DNA from: Vreelandella massiliensis
GTDB taxonomy: Bacteria > Pseudomonadota > Gammaproteobacteria > Pseudomonadales > Halomonadaceae
Assembly: GCF_900155385.1 (NCBI RefSeq)
Contig: NZ_LT699744.1
Span: 391,562-455,561, forward strand
Reading direction: 5' to 3'
Length of the DNA stretch: 64,000 nucleotides
The notes below the pieces were generated by a model that was given only the letters and a program-made list of their open reading frames with translations, made no database searches and was not told where the DNA came from. The position numbers and the translations under genes are program-made. Of this stretch, positions 32,741 to 41,280 are shown in pieces. The first letter of the stretch is position 1; each line of letters starts with the position of its first letter.

Positions 32741-34231
32741 ATGACCGTACGCACTCGCATCGCACCGTCTCCCACGGGCGACCCTCACGTTGGCACGGCG
32801 TATATTGCCCTGTTTAATCTCTGTTTTGCGCGTCAGCATGGGGGCAAGTTCATTCTGCGTATTGAAGATACCGACCGCGTTCGCTCCACCGCCGAGTCAG
32901 AACATATGATTTTAGATTCGCTGCGTTGGCTGGGCGTCGAGTGGGATGAAGGCCCTGACGTTGGCGGCCCTCATGGCCCCTATCGCCAGAGCGAGCGAGG
33001 CGAAATTTACGCGCAGTACACTCAGCAACTGCTCGATGCCGGCCATGCCTTCAAGTGCTACCGTACGGCCGAAGAGCTCGACGCATTGCGCGAGGCACGC
33101 AAAGCCGCCGGTATGCAGTTGGCGCTTAAGCCTGCGGACTTAGCGTTGGATGCACAAGAGCAGCGTCGCCGGGAGCAGGAGAATTGGCCCTATGTCGTCC
33201 GTATGCAGGTGCCCACCGATGGCGTGTGCGTGGTGCAGGATATGCTGCGTGGCCGCATTGAGGTGGAGTGGGCGCAGGTGGATGCGCAGATTTTGCTCAA
33301 ATCGGATGGCATGCCGACGTACCATCTGGCTAATGTCGTCGATGATCACTTGATGGGCATCACCCATGTGCTACGTGGCGAGGAGTGGATCAACTCAGCG
33401 CCGAAGCATCAACTGCTGTATGAGTACTTTGGCTGGGAGATGCCCGCGCTGTGTCATATGCCGTTGCTGCGCAATCCGGATAAATCGAAGCTCTCCAAGC
33501 GCAAAAACCCGACATCGATCAACTACTATCGCCGCATGGGCTTTTTGCCGCAGGCAGTCACCAACTATCTCGGTCGCATGGGGTGGTCGATGCCCGATGA
33601 GCGTGAGAAGTTCTCGCTCGATGAGATGATGGCGTCGTTTGATATCCAGCGCGTATCGTTGGGCGGCCCGGTATTCGATCTGGAAAAATTGACGTGGCTA
33701 AACGGTCTCTATATACGCGAGGACCTCGATGACGAGGCCTTTTTACAAGTGCTACGTGATTGGGCATTCAATGAAGCGTATGTGCGTCAAATCCTCCCAC
33801 AAGTGAGGCCGCGCGTTGAAACGCTTTCCCAGGTGGCGCCATTGGCGGGCCATTTTTTCTCAGGGCTCCCCGCCATTAATGAAGCCTCCCTCGAAGCGGT
33901 AAAATTGGACAAAGAGACGCTCGTCAAGCTGCTGCAGTTTTTGACCTGGCGTTTTGAAGGTGTATCGGCGTGGCACAAAGACGCGCTGCTTGAGGAGGTC
34001 AAAGCGCTTGCCGCGCATTTTGATTTAAAAATGAAGGCGTTCTTGGCGCCGGTATTTATCGCGATTACCGGTAGCGCTACGAGTACCTCGGTGATGGATG
34101 CGATGGCCATTCTGGGCTCGGATATGACCCGCGCGCGACTGCGCCATGCCATCGAGGTGCTGGGCGGCGTTTCGAAAAAGCAGGCCAAACGTTTTGAGAA
34201 AGAGTACCGCGAACTGCCATCTGTAGAATAA
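32741..34231 (+). CDS. gltX: Glutamate--tRNA ligase
   Basis: A 496-residue class I aminoacyl-tRNA synthetase. The HIGH-type motif is [10 protein letters not shown] at residues 9-18. A Rossmann core with [13 protein letters not shown] follows, and the KMSKS-type loop is KSKLSKRKN from residue 248. The C-terminal helical anticodon-binding domain ends at a normal length. A tRNA-Glu gene lies about 180 bp downstream, so enzyme and substrate genes are neighbours. Confidence 0.96.
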   Translation: MTVRTRIAPSPTGDPHVGTAYIALFNLCFARQHGGKFILRIEDTDRVRSTAESEHMILDSLRWLGVEWDEGPDVGGPHGPYRQSERGEIYAQYTQQLLDAGHAFKCYRTAEELDALREARKAAGMQLALKPADLALDAQEQRRREQENWPYVVRMQVPTDGVCVVQDMLRGRIEVEWAQVDAQILLKSDGMPTYHLANVVDDHLMGITHVLRGEEWINSAPKHQLLYEYFGWEMPALCHMPLLRNPDKSKLSKRKNPTSINYYRRMGFLPQAVTNYLGRMGWSMPDEREKFSLDEMMASFDIQRVSLGGPVFDLEKLTWLNGLYIREDLDDEAFLQVLRDWAFNEAYVRQILPQVRPRVETLSQVAPLAGHFFSGLPAINEASLEAVKLDKETLVKLLQFLTWRFEGVSAWHKDALLEEVKALAAHFDLKMKAFLAPVFIAITGSATSTSVMDAMAILGSDMTRARLRHAIEVLGGVSKKQAKRFEKEYRELPSVE

Positions 34232-34245
34232 ACGCCATTTCGGTA

Positions 34246-34274
34246 TTGACGAAGCGGAGCGTAATCAGTAATAT
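34246..34274 (+). promoter_or_regulatory. Sigma-70 promoter for the tRNA-Ala/tRNA-Glu unit
   Basis: TTGACG (34246-34251), a 17-bp spacer and TAATAT (34269-34274) stand 22 bp before tRNA-Ala. A GC-rich discriminator, ACGCTCCG, follows, as expected of stringently controlled stable-RNA promoters. Confidence 0.8.
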
Positions 34275-34296
34275 ACGCTCCGTCTTCACGACATGT

Positions 34297-34372
34297 GGGG
34301 CCTTAGCTCAGCTGGGAGAGCGCAACACTGGCAGTGTTGAGGTCAGCGGTTCGATCCCGCTAGGCTCCACCA
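34297..34372 (+). tRNA. tRNA-Ala (anticodon GGC)
   Basis: A 76-nt cloverleaf. Acceptor GGGGCCT pairs with AGGCTCC (one G-U). D arm AGCTCAGCTGGGAGAGC; anticodon stem AACACT/AGTGTT around loop CTGGCAG with anticodon GGC; T arm with GGTTCGATCC; 3' CCA encoded in the DNA. Confidence 0.97.
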
Positions 34373-34409
34373 ATCTTATCTTCAATGCACTCTCTGCATT
34401 GCGCGATAC

Positions 34410-34485
34410 GTCCCATTCGTCTAGTGGTCTAGGACACCGCCCTTTCACGGCGGTAACAGGGGTTCGAACCCCCTATGGGACGCCA
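34410..34485 (+). tRNA. tRNA-Glu (anticodon TTC)
   Basis: A 76-nt cloverleaf. Acceptor GTCCCAT pairs with ATGGGAC. Anticodon stem CCGCC/GGCGG surrounds the loop with anticodon TTC; T arm GGGGTTCGAACCCC; encoded CCA. It lies 37 bp after tRNA-Ala, so the two are likely co-transcribed. Confidence 0.97.
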
Positions 34486-34887
34486 TCCTTTACTCAGTCT
34501 TAATGTGCTCATTCTCCTCTGCCGAGGCTTGCTCGCGGCAGGCATTTTGCGTGCTCACAGCGCCTGTCGCTAATGTGGGTATCTTGACGCTGAAATGGCT
34601 TCAGGCGTAAAAAATCACCCATACAAGGCCTTTTTGGGCTTGACTTGTCCACTCTTGCTGTTCACGAGACAGGGTTGTGCACAACAGCCTGAATCTTCGT
34701 ATAAAAATAGCCTAACTTATTAAATTCCTTTAAAAACAATAAGTTAAAGTAGGTCAAAAAATAACCAATCTAAGGCTAACCCGCTGAGAATGGCGCTTCT
34801 GAGACGTTTTCTAGCGGTTGTGAACAGGGTTATCCACAGAAGGTGTGGAAAACCCCGTTCAAGCCGCAAAGGGTAAAAAGTCAAGCG
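34486..34887. other. 402-bp convergent intergenic region with DnaA-box-like sites and an AT-rich segment
   Basis: No gene is seen. A weak hairpin CTGCCG/CGGCAG (34519-34541) follows the tRNA genes. An AT-rich stretch spans about 34700-34770. A perfect DnaA box TTATCCACA lies at 34830-34838. TGTGGAAAA at 34844-34852 is the complement of a consensus TTTTCCACA box. TTGTGCACA-like sequence lies near 34674. The flanking transcription units end into this region, so these elements are not promoters of adjacent genes. Confidence 0.55.
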
Positions 34888-35769
34888 TTATTCGGCTTTA
34901 CGCAGCCGCTTTAGAAGCGATGAGGTGTCCCAGCGGCCGCCGCCGATTCGCTGGACATCGGCGTAAAATTGATCAACCAATGCCGTAACAGGAAGCGTTG
35001 CCTCTAAGCGGCGCGCTTGTGTCAGGCAGATATCCAGATCTTTGCGCATCCAGTTAACCGCAAAGCCATGTTCGTACTCATCGGCAATCATGGTTTTGTG
35101 TCGGTTTTCCATTTGCCAGGAGCCCGCTGCACCCTTGGCAATCACGTCGATGACTTGCTGTTGGTCAAGACCTGCCTGCTCGGCAAAGTGCAAGCCTTCG
35201 GCGAGCCCCTGCACCAAACCGGCGATACAAATTTGATTGACCATTTTGGTGAGCTGGCCGCTACTGGCGGCGCCCATTAGCGTCACGGCGCGGGCGTAAA
35301 GATCCAGCACGGGGAAGGCGTGATCAAAATGGGACTTTTCGCCGCCGCACATAATGGTGAGTGCGCCGTTTTCCGCGCCTTGCTGCCCGCCCGAGACCGG
35401 TGCATCGATAAAACCGACCTTCCTCTCACGACAAGCGGCGTCGAGTTCTAGCGCGAGATCGGCGGACGCGGTGGTGTGATCCACCAGGATGCTGCCGCTT
35501 TCCATGCTGTGCAGTACGCCTTCGCCGCCGGTGGTGACTTGGCGAACATCGTCATCGTTGCCCACGCACACAAGCACGAGATCAGCGCCTTTGGCCGCCT
35601 CTTGGGGTGTGGTATGGGCGCTGCCGCCATACTCCTTGACCCAGGCATCTGCCTTGGCCGCAGTGCGATTGTACACACGGGTGATAAGCCCCTGTTGGGC
35701 TAAGTGGCCCGCCATGGGATAGCCCATAACGCCTAAGCCGATAAATGCCACGGTAGAGATGGTGCGCAT
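34888..35769 (-). CDS. NAD(P)-dependent beta-hydroxyacid dehydrogenase (3-hydroxyisobutyrate dehydrogenase / tartronate semialdehyde reductase family)
   Basis: A 293-residue protein. The N-terminal Rossmann motif is FIGLGVMGYPMAGHL. The family substrate-binding signature is DAPVSGGQQGAENG near residues 120-135. The catalytic lysine is in QLTKMVNQ near 173. The family covers 3-hydroxyisobutyrate, tartronate semialdehyde and succinic semialdehyde reductases; the sequence alone does not decide the substrate. It stands alone between the tRNA genes and gltA. Confidence 0.88.
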   Translation of the reverse strand: MRTISTVAFIGLGVMGYPMAGHLAQQGLITRVYNRTAAKADAWVKEYGGSAHTTPQEAAKGADLVLVCVGNDDDVRQVTTGGEGVLHSMESGSILVDHTTASADLALELDAACRERKVGFIDAPVSGGQQGAENGALTIMCGGEKSHFDHAFPVLDLYARAVTLMGAASSGQLTKMVNQICIAGLVQGLAEGLHFAEQAGLDQQQVIDVIAKGAAGSWQMENRHKTMIADEYEHGFAVNWMRKDLDICLTQARRLEATLPVTALVDQFYADVQRIGGGRWDTSSLLKRLRKAE

Positions 35770-35815
35770 TGGATGTTCCTTTTACGAGAGGTCGAGTCAA
35801 CTTTGTAGCATACGC

Positions 35816-35838
35816 AAAAGGCCACCCGAAGGTGGCCT
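35816..35838 (-). terminator. Intrinsic terminator of gltA
   Basis: AGGCCACC (35819-35826) pairs with GGTGGCCT (35831-35838) around a CGAA tetraloop, 35 bp past the gltA stop. The A-run at 35816-35819 becomes the U-tract on the minus strand. Confidence 0.8.
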
Positions 35839-35872
35839 CTATTATTTAGCCGGCATAGGAAGCTGCCTGGGC

Positions 35873-37159
<1,287 letters not shown>

Positions 37160-37235
37160 AATGGCCTCCTTTCGAATTCGGTTTGGGACGTAAGGTCGTT
37201 ATTTCGCTTAACCGCGCCGGCGAAAAGGCTCGCCC

Positions 37236-37263
37236 ACTATAGAATCGTGCGACAAATTGTCAA
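37236..37263 (-). promoter_or_regulatory. Sigma-70 promoter of gltA
   Basis: On the minus strand TTGACA (37258-37263) and TATAGT (37236-37241) are spaced by 16 bp, a near-consensus promoter about 77 bp upstream of the gltA start. Confidence 0.8.
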
Positions 37264-37486
37264 TTAGCCTAAACGCTAGTTTGGTTTTGACAAGCTTGTT
37301 ACCTTGAATAAAGTTTGTATATGATTGCTTTGTTGCGTTGGAATAGGTGGATGTTAACGGTGTGGAAGTTGCAAGGCGTGTGATGTGATTTCCATTACCT
37401 TTCCACTATAGCGATGCTGCAGCGCAAAATCGACCGGCGGAGGCGCCAATTTCTTGCACAATGGTCGAGTAACGCCTTAGTTCGGT

Positions 37487-37515
37487 TTGTCAGCGGGGGC
37501 TAAGGTTCTTATAAT
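37487..37515 (+). promoter_or_regulatory. Sigma-70 promoter of the sdhCDAB operon
   Basis: TTGTCA (37487-37492), 17 bp, then a perfect TATAAT (37510-37515). Transcription would begin near 37522, leaving a leader of about 127 nt before the chosen sdhC start. Confidence 0.85.
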
Positions 37516-37589
37516 CCTCGGCGCGCGACACCGGCAGGTAAGTGGTCGTGCCCGACTTGGCAACGGCCGAGCCCCTTCCAGCAATCACT

Positions 37590-37627
37590 GCCCGCTCGGG
37601 CCATGCCCGACCTGTCGCAGAGCGGGC
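37590..37627 (+). promoter_or_regulatory. Stem-loop in the sdhC mRNA leader
   Basis: GCCCGCTC (37590-37597) pairs with GAGCGGGC (37620-37627), with a 22-nt loop that itself contains GGCC and short complementary runs. It ends about 21 nt before the sdhC start. It could be a regulatory RNA structure or a target of a small RNA, as known for sdh leaders in enterobacteria. Confidence 0.4.
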
Positions 37628-37648
37628 CAAAAGAGTGTGTATAAAGCC

Positions 37649-38026
37649 GTGAATAGCAAACGACCCGTAAACCTAGACCTATCGACGATACATTTTCCAC
37701 TTCCGGCATTAACATCGATCACACACCGCATCACGGGTGTCATCCTGTTCGTTGGCCTGATCTTCGCTTTTTGGGCGCTGGGTAAATCCCTCTCTTCGCC
37801 CGCCGGCTTCGACGCTGTCAGCAGCGCCCTGGCTCATAATTTTCTAGCGAAATTGATCGCGTGGGGATTGCTATCGGCTCTCGCCTTTCACTTTGTAGCG
37901 GGCATCAAGCACCTGCTCATGGATGCCAATATCGGTGTCACCCTTGAAGGCGGCGTGAAAAAAGCGCAGATCACCGTCGTGATCAGTGCCGTTCTGATTA
38001 TTTTGGCAGGAGTTTGGGTATGGTAA
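37649..38026 (+). CDS. sdhC: Succinate dehydrogenase cytochrome b556 subunit SdhC
   Basis: A 125-residue inner-membrane subunit with three helices that anchors complex II and binds haem b and quinone. It starts NSKRPVNLDLSTIHFP and contains SITHRITGVILF, with the quinone-site Ser and Arg, and HFVAGIKHLLMD with the haem-ligand histidine. I choose GTG 37649, where family similarity begins. A longer frame open from 37487 would begin inside the promoter; GTG 37637 is a possible alternative. Confidence 0.92.
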   Translation: MNSKRPVNLDLSTIHFPLPALTSITHRITGVILFVGLIFAFWALGKSLSSPAGFDAVSSALAHNFLAKLIAWGLLSALAFHFVAGIKHLLMDANIGVTLEGGVKKAQITVVISAVLIILAGVWVW

Positions 38027-38367
38027 CTAACATCACAAGTTTCGGCCGTAGTGGGCTGTCCGACTGGTTGATACAGCGCGCCTCCGCCGTGGTGCTGGCG
38101 CTTTATACGATTTTTATCGTTGCCTATCTCCTGTTTAATCCGGGCCTGGATTACTACGCCTGGAGCGGATTGTTCGCCCAAACGTGGATGCGGATCTTCT
38201 CTCTGTTGGCCTTTATTTCACTGGCAGCGCACGCCTGGGTCGGCCTGTGGACCGTGACAACCGACTACATCAAACCCACCGCCATGCGTGTCGGTGTCCA
38301 GATGCTGATCATTCTGGCCATCTTCATCTTCTTGGTTTGGGGCATTCAAATTTTGTGGGGAGCTTGA
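38020..38367 (+). CDS. sdhD: Succinate dehydrogenase hydrophobic membrane anchor SdhD
   Basis: A 115-residue three-helix subunit beginning MVTNITSFGRSGLSDWLIQRASAVVLALY, the typical SdhD start. SLAAHAWVGLW carries the haem ligand and is followed by DYIKP. The start ATG overlaps the sdhC stop by 7 bp, so the two are translationally coupled. Together with SdhC it forms the membrane part of complex II. Confidence 0.94.
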   Translation: MVTNITSFGRSGLSDWLIQRASAVVLALYTIFIVAYLLFNPGLDYYAWSGLFAQTWMRIFSLLAFISLAAHAWVGLWTVTTDYIKPTAMRVGVQMLIILAIFIFLVWGIQILWGA

Positions 38368-38370
38368 TCC

Positions 38371-40143
38371 ATGTCTAACTTACGTAGCCTGTCATTTGAC
38401 GCCATTATCATTGGCGGCGGTGGCTCTGGTTTGCGCGCCGCGCTGGAACTGGCGAAGTCGGGTAAAAAGACCGCCGTTCTATCGAAAGTATTCCCGACCC
38501 GCTCTCACACCGTTTCAGCCCAGGGCGGTATCACCTGCGCAATTGCTTCTGCCGACCCACAAGACGATTGGCGCTGGCACATGTATGACACCGTTAAAGG
38601 CGGCGACTATATTGCCGACCAAGACGCTGCGGAATATATGTGTTCTGAAGGCCCGAAAGCGGTTTTTGAACTGGAGCACATGGGCCTGCCGTTTTCACGC
38701 TTTGATAACGGGCGTATCTATCAGCGCCCGTTTGGTGGCCAGTCCAAAAACTTTGGCGAAGGTGGTCAAGCCGCACGCACCTGTGCCGCTGCTGACCGTA
38801 CCGGTCACGCGCTCCTGCATACTCTCTACCAGAACAACCTGAAGAACAACACCACTTTTTTGAACGAGTGGTATGCGGTTGATTTGGTCAAAAACGCCAA
38901 CGGTGACGTGGTGGGCTGTATCGCCATGTGCATCGAGACCGGGGAAGTGGTCCACGTTAAGTCCAAGGCAACCGTACTGGCCACCGGTGGCGCGGGCCGT
39001 ATCTACGCCTCCACCACCAACGCGCTGATCAATACCGGTGACGGTATCGGCATGGCGCTGCGCGCGGGCTTCCCGATGCAGGATATGGAAATGTGGCAGT
39101 TCCACCCGACCGGTATTTACGGCGCGGGTACGCTGGTGACCGAAGGCTGCCGTGGCGAAGGTGGCTACCTGATCAACAAAGATGGCGAGCGCTTCATGGA
39201 GCGTTACGCGCCAAACGCCAAAGACTTGGCGGGCCGTGATGTTGTCGCGCGCTCCATGGTCATGGAGATTCTTGAAGGTCGTGGCTGTGGTGAGAAGGGC
39301 GACCACGTCTTCCTGAAGCTTGATCACCTCGGCGAAGAGGTGCTTGGCAAGCGCCTTCCGGGTATCGTTGAGCTATCCAAAACCTTTGCCCATGTTGACC
39401 CAGCCAAGGACCCGATTCCGGTCGTGCCGACTTGCCACTACATGATGGGCGGTATTCCGACCAATGTTCACGGTCAGGCCATCATGCAAGATGAAAAAGG
39501 CAACGACCAGATTGTCAATGGCCTGTTCGCTTGCGGTGAAGCGGCGTGCGTGTCGGTTCACGGTGCCAACCGTCTGGGCGGCAACTCGCTGTTGGATCTG
39601 GTGGTATTCGGTCGCGCGGCGGGCATGTTTATTGAGAGTGCGCTGAACGAAGGGATTGAGTACCTCGATGCTTCTGAGTCCGACATCGAGTCTGCTATGA
39701 AGCGCATGACGCGGTGGAACGAGTCAGAAGGCGGCGAGAGCATTCCCGAACTCAAAGCCGAGCTGCAAGACATCATGCAGACCTCTTTCGGTGTATTCCG
39801 TGAAGAGAAAAATATGCAAGAAGGTGTCAAAAAGCTCGCCGATCTGCGCTCTCGCATTGACAATGCTCACCTTCCGGACAAATCCAATGCCTTCAACACC
39901 GCGCGTGTGGAAGCGTTGGAGCTAGATAACCTAATGGAAGTGGCTGAAGCCACCGCGATTGCCGCATTGGAGCGTAAAGAGAGCCGTGGGGCGCATTCGC
40001 GCTACGACTACCCGGATCGCGACGATGTGAACTGGCTGAAGCACTCGCTCTACTTCCCAGCGACCAAAGAGCTGAAGAAACGCGATGTGAACTTCAAGCC
40101 GAAGACCGTTGATACGTTCGAACCCAAGGTTCGTACCTACTAA
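38371..40143 (+). CDS. sdhA: Succinate dehydrogenase flavoprotein subunit SdhA
   Basis: A 590-residue catalytic subunit that oxidises succinate to fumarate. FAD motif [17 protein letters not shown] at residues 13-29; the covalent-FAD histidine is His46 in [10 protein letters not shown]; active-site [23 protein letters not shown] near 243-265. Normal length. It starts 3 bp after the sdhD stop. Confidence 0.97.
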   Translation: MSNLRSLSFDAIIIGGGGSGLRAALELAKSGKKTAVLSKVFPTRSHTVSAQGGITCAIASADPQDDWRWHMYDTVKGGDYIADQDAAEYMCSEGPKAVFELEHMGLPFSRFDNGRIYQRPFGGQSKNFGEGGQAARTCAAADRTGHALLHTLYQNNLKNNTTFLNEWYAVDLVKNANGDVVGCIAMCIETGEVVHVKSKATVLATGGAGRIYASTTNALINTGDGIGMALRAGFPMQDMEMWQFHPTGIYGAGTLVTEGCRGEGGYLINKDGERFMERYAPNAKDLAGRDVVARSMVMEILEGRGCGEKGDHVFLKLDHLGEEVLGKRLPGIVELSKTFAHVDPAKDPIPVVPTCHYMMGGIPTNVHGQAIMQDEKGNDQIVNGLFACGEAACVSVHGANRLGGNSLLDLVVFGRAAGMFIESALNEGIEYLDASESDIESAMKRMTRWNESEGGESIPELKAELQDIMQTSFGVFREEKNMQEGVKKLADLRSRIDNAHLPDKSNAFNTARVEALELDNLMEVAEATAIAALERKESRGAHSRYDYPDRDDVNWLKHSLYFPATKELKKRDVNFKPKTVDTFEPKVRTY

Positions 40144-40170
40144 ACTCCGCACTGACGAGAGGGAGTCATA

Positions 40171-40881
40171 ATGTCCAATCTTCAGGTATCCGTATACCGT
40201 TACAATCCGGAAACCGACTCCGCGCCTTACATGCAGGAGTTCCAGGTCGACACTAAGGGTCGCGATCTGATGGTGCTAGACGTACTGCACCTGATGAAAG
40301 AGCAGGATAGCGCCCTGGCATTCCGCCGTAGCTGCCGCGAAGGTGTCTGCGGTTCTGACGGCATGAACATGAACGGCAAAAACGGCTTGGCCTGCATCAC
40401 GCCGCTGTCCGACGTGGTAAAGGACAACAAGCTAACGCTGCGTCCGCTGCCGGGTCTGCCGGTAATTCGCGACATGGTCGTGGATATGGGGATTTTCTAT
40501 AAGCAGTACGAGCGCATCCAGCCTTACCTGCAAAATGATGAGCCGGCTCCGGCTATTGAGCGTCTGCAGTCGCCGGAGGATCGCGACAAGCTCGACGGCC
40601 TCTACGAATGCATTCTCTGCGCGTGCTGTTCGACCTCTTGCCCGTCGTTCTGGTGGAATCCGGATAAGTTTGTGGGCCCGGCGGGTCTGTTGCAGTCTTA
40701 CCGCTTCTTGGCGGATTCACGCGATAAAGCGACCAGTGAGCGCCTGACGGATTTAGAAGATCCGTTCTCGGTGTTCCGCTGCCGCGGCATCATGAACTGT
40801 GTGGCGGTGTGTCCGAAAGGGCTTAACCCCACTCGTGCGATTGGCAAGATCCGTGAGATGCTGTTGGCCGAGGCGACCTAA
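40171..40881 (+). CDS. sdhB: Succinate dehydrogenase iron-sulfur subunit SdhB
   Basis: A 236-residue electron-transfer subunit. The [2Fe-2S] cluster cysteines are in CREGVCGSDG...GLAC (residues 52-72). The [4Fe-4S] and [3Fe-4S] ligands are in CILCACCSTSCPSFWW and CRGIMNCVAVCPKGLNPT. It links SdhA to the membrane subunits and closes the sdh operon; 399 bp separate its stop from the sucA start. Confidence 0.97.
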   Translation: MSNLQVSVYRYNPETDSAPYMQEFQVDTKGRDLMVLDVLHLMKEQDSALAFRRSCREGVCGSDGMNMNGKNGLACITPLSDVVKDNKLTLRPLPGLPVIRDMVVDMGIFYKQYERIQPYLQNDEPAPAIERLQSPEDRDKLDGLYECILCACCSTSCPSFWWNPDKFVGPAGLLQSYRFLADSRDKATSERLTDLEDPFSVFRCRGIMNCVAVCPKGLNPTRAIGKIREMLLAEAT

Positions 40882-40957
40882 GAAAAAGCGAGTGCCACTT
40901 AAGTTGCGCATCACTGCCACTTAAATCGAAGCGCTTCGCTTGTTATCATAGGGGGAG

Positions 40958-40990
40958 TCGACGGGTGCGGCGGTGAGTCGCACCCGTCGA
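40958..40990 (+). other. 12-bp-stem hairpin after sdhB
   Basis: TCGACGGGTGCG (40958-40969) pairs perfectly with CGCACCCGTCGA (40979-40990) around a 9-nt loop. No U-run follows. It stands before a second hairpin and may protect the sdh mRNA 3' end. Confidence 0.65.
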
Positions 40991-41002
40991 TCAGCCAAGT
41001 TT

Positions 41003-41031
41003 AAAAGCCGGTGCCGCGAGTACCGGCTTTT
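41003..41031 (+). terminator. Intrinsic terminator between sdhB and sucA
   Basis: AAAAGCCGGT (41003-41012) pairs with ACCGGCTTTT (41022-41031); the four stem T residues are the only U-run. It would end or attenuate transcription of sdhCDAB before sucA. The remaining 250 bp to the sucA start contain short inverted repeats such as CGCAGT/ACTGCG near 41094 but no clear promoter. Confidence 0.7.
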
Positions 41032-41280
41032 GAGCATGGACTGTTTAGCTAAAAGCGTGTTAAGCAAGAAAAGCATTCGCAAGAACGCAGTATCAAAACT
41101 GCGGCAGTATGCAGAACAAGCAGTAAATTGAGAACGCGCAGTAGTTGAAAAGTAATAAGGGCTTCCGGCCACGGGTCGGCGCCGCCGGCAAATGTCCCGC
41201 CCCGCCGGCAGGGCAATAGCGTTGTCGCCGCGTTGTGTGGCGATACCGATACCACCCCATCAGTGCAGGGTGACCGAGAG

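Noticed and set aside
34486..34887. The main chromosomal replication origin
   Set aside because: There is no dnaA, dnaN, gidA or rpmH nearby and only two strong DnaA boxes; kept as a box cluster instead.
37487..37648. Upstream extension of sdhC to an in-frame start at 37487
   Set aside because: The extension begins in the -35 element of the promoter and encodes no family-like residues.
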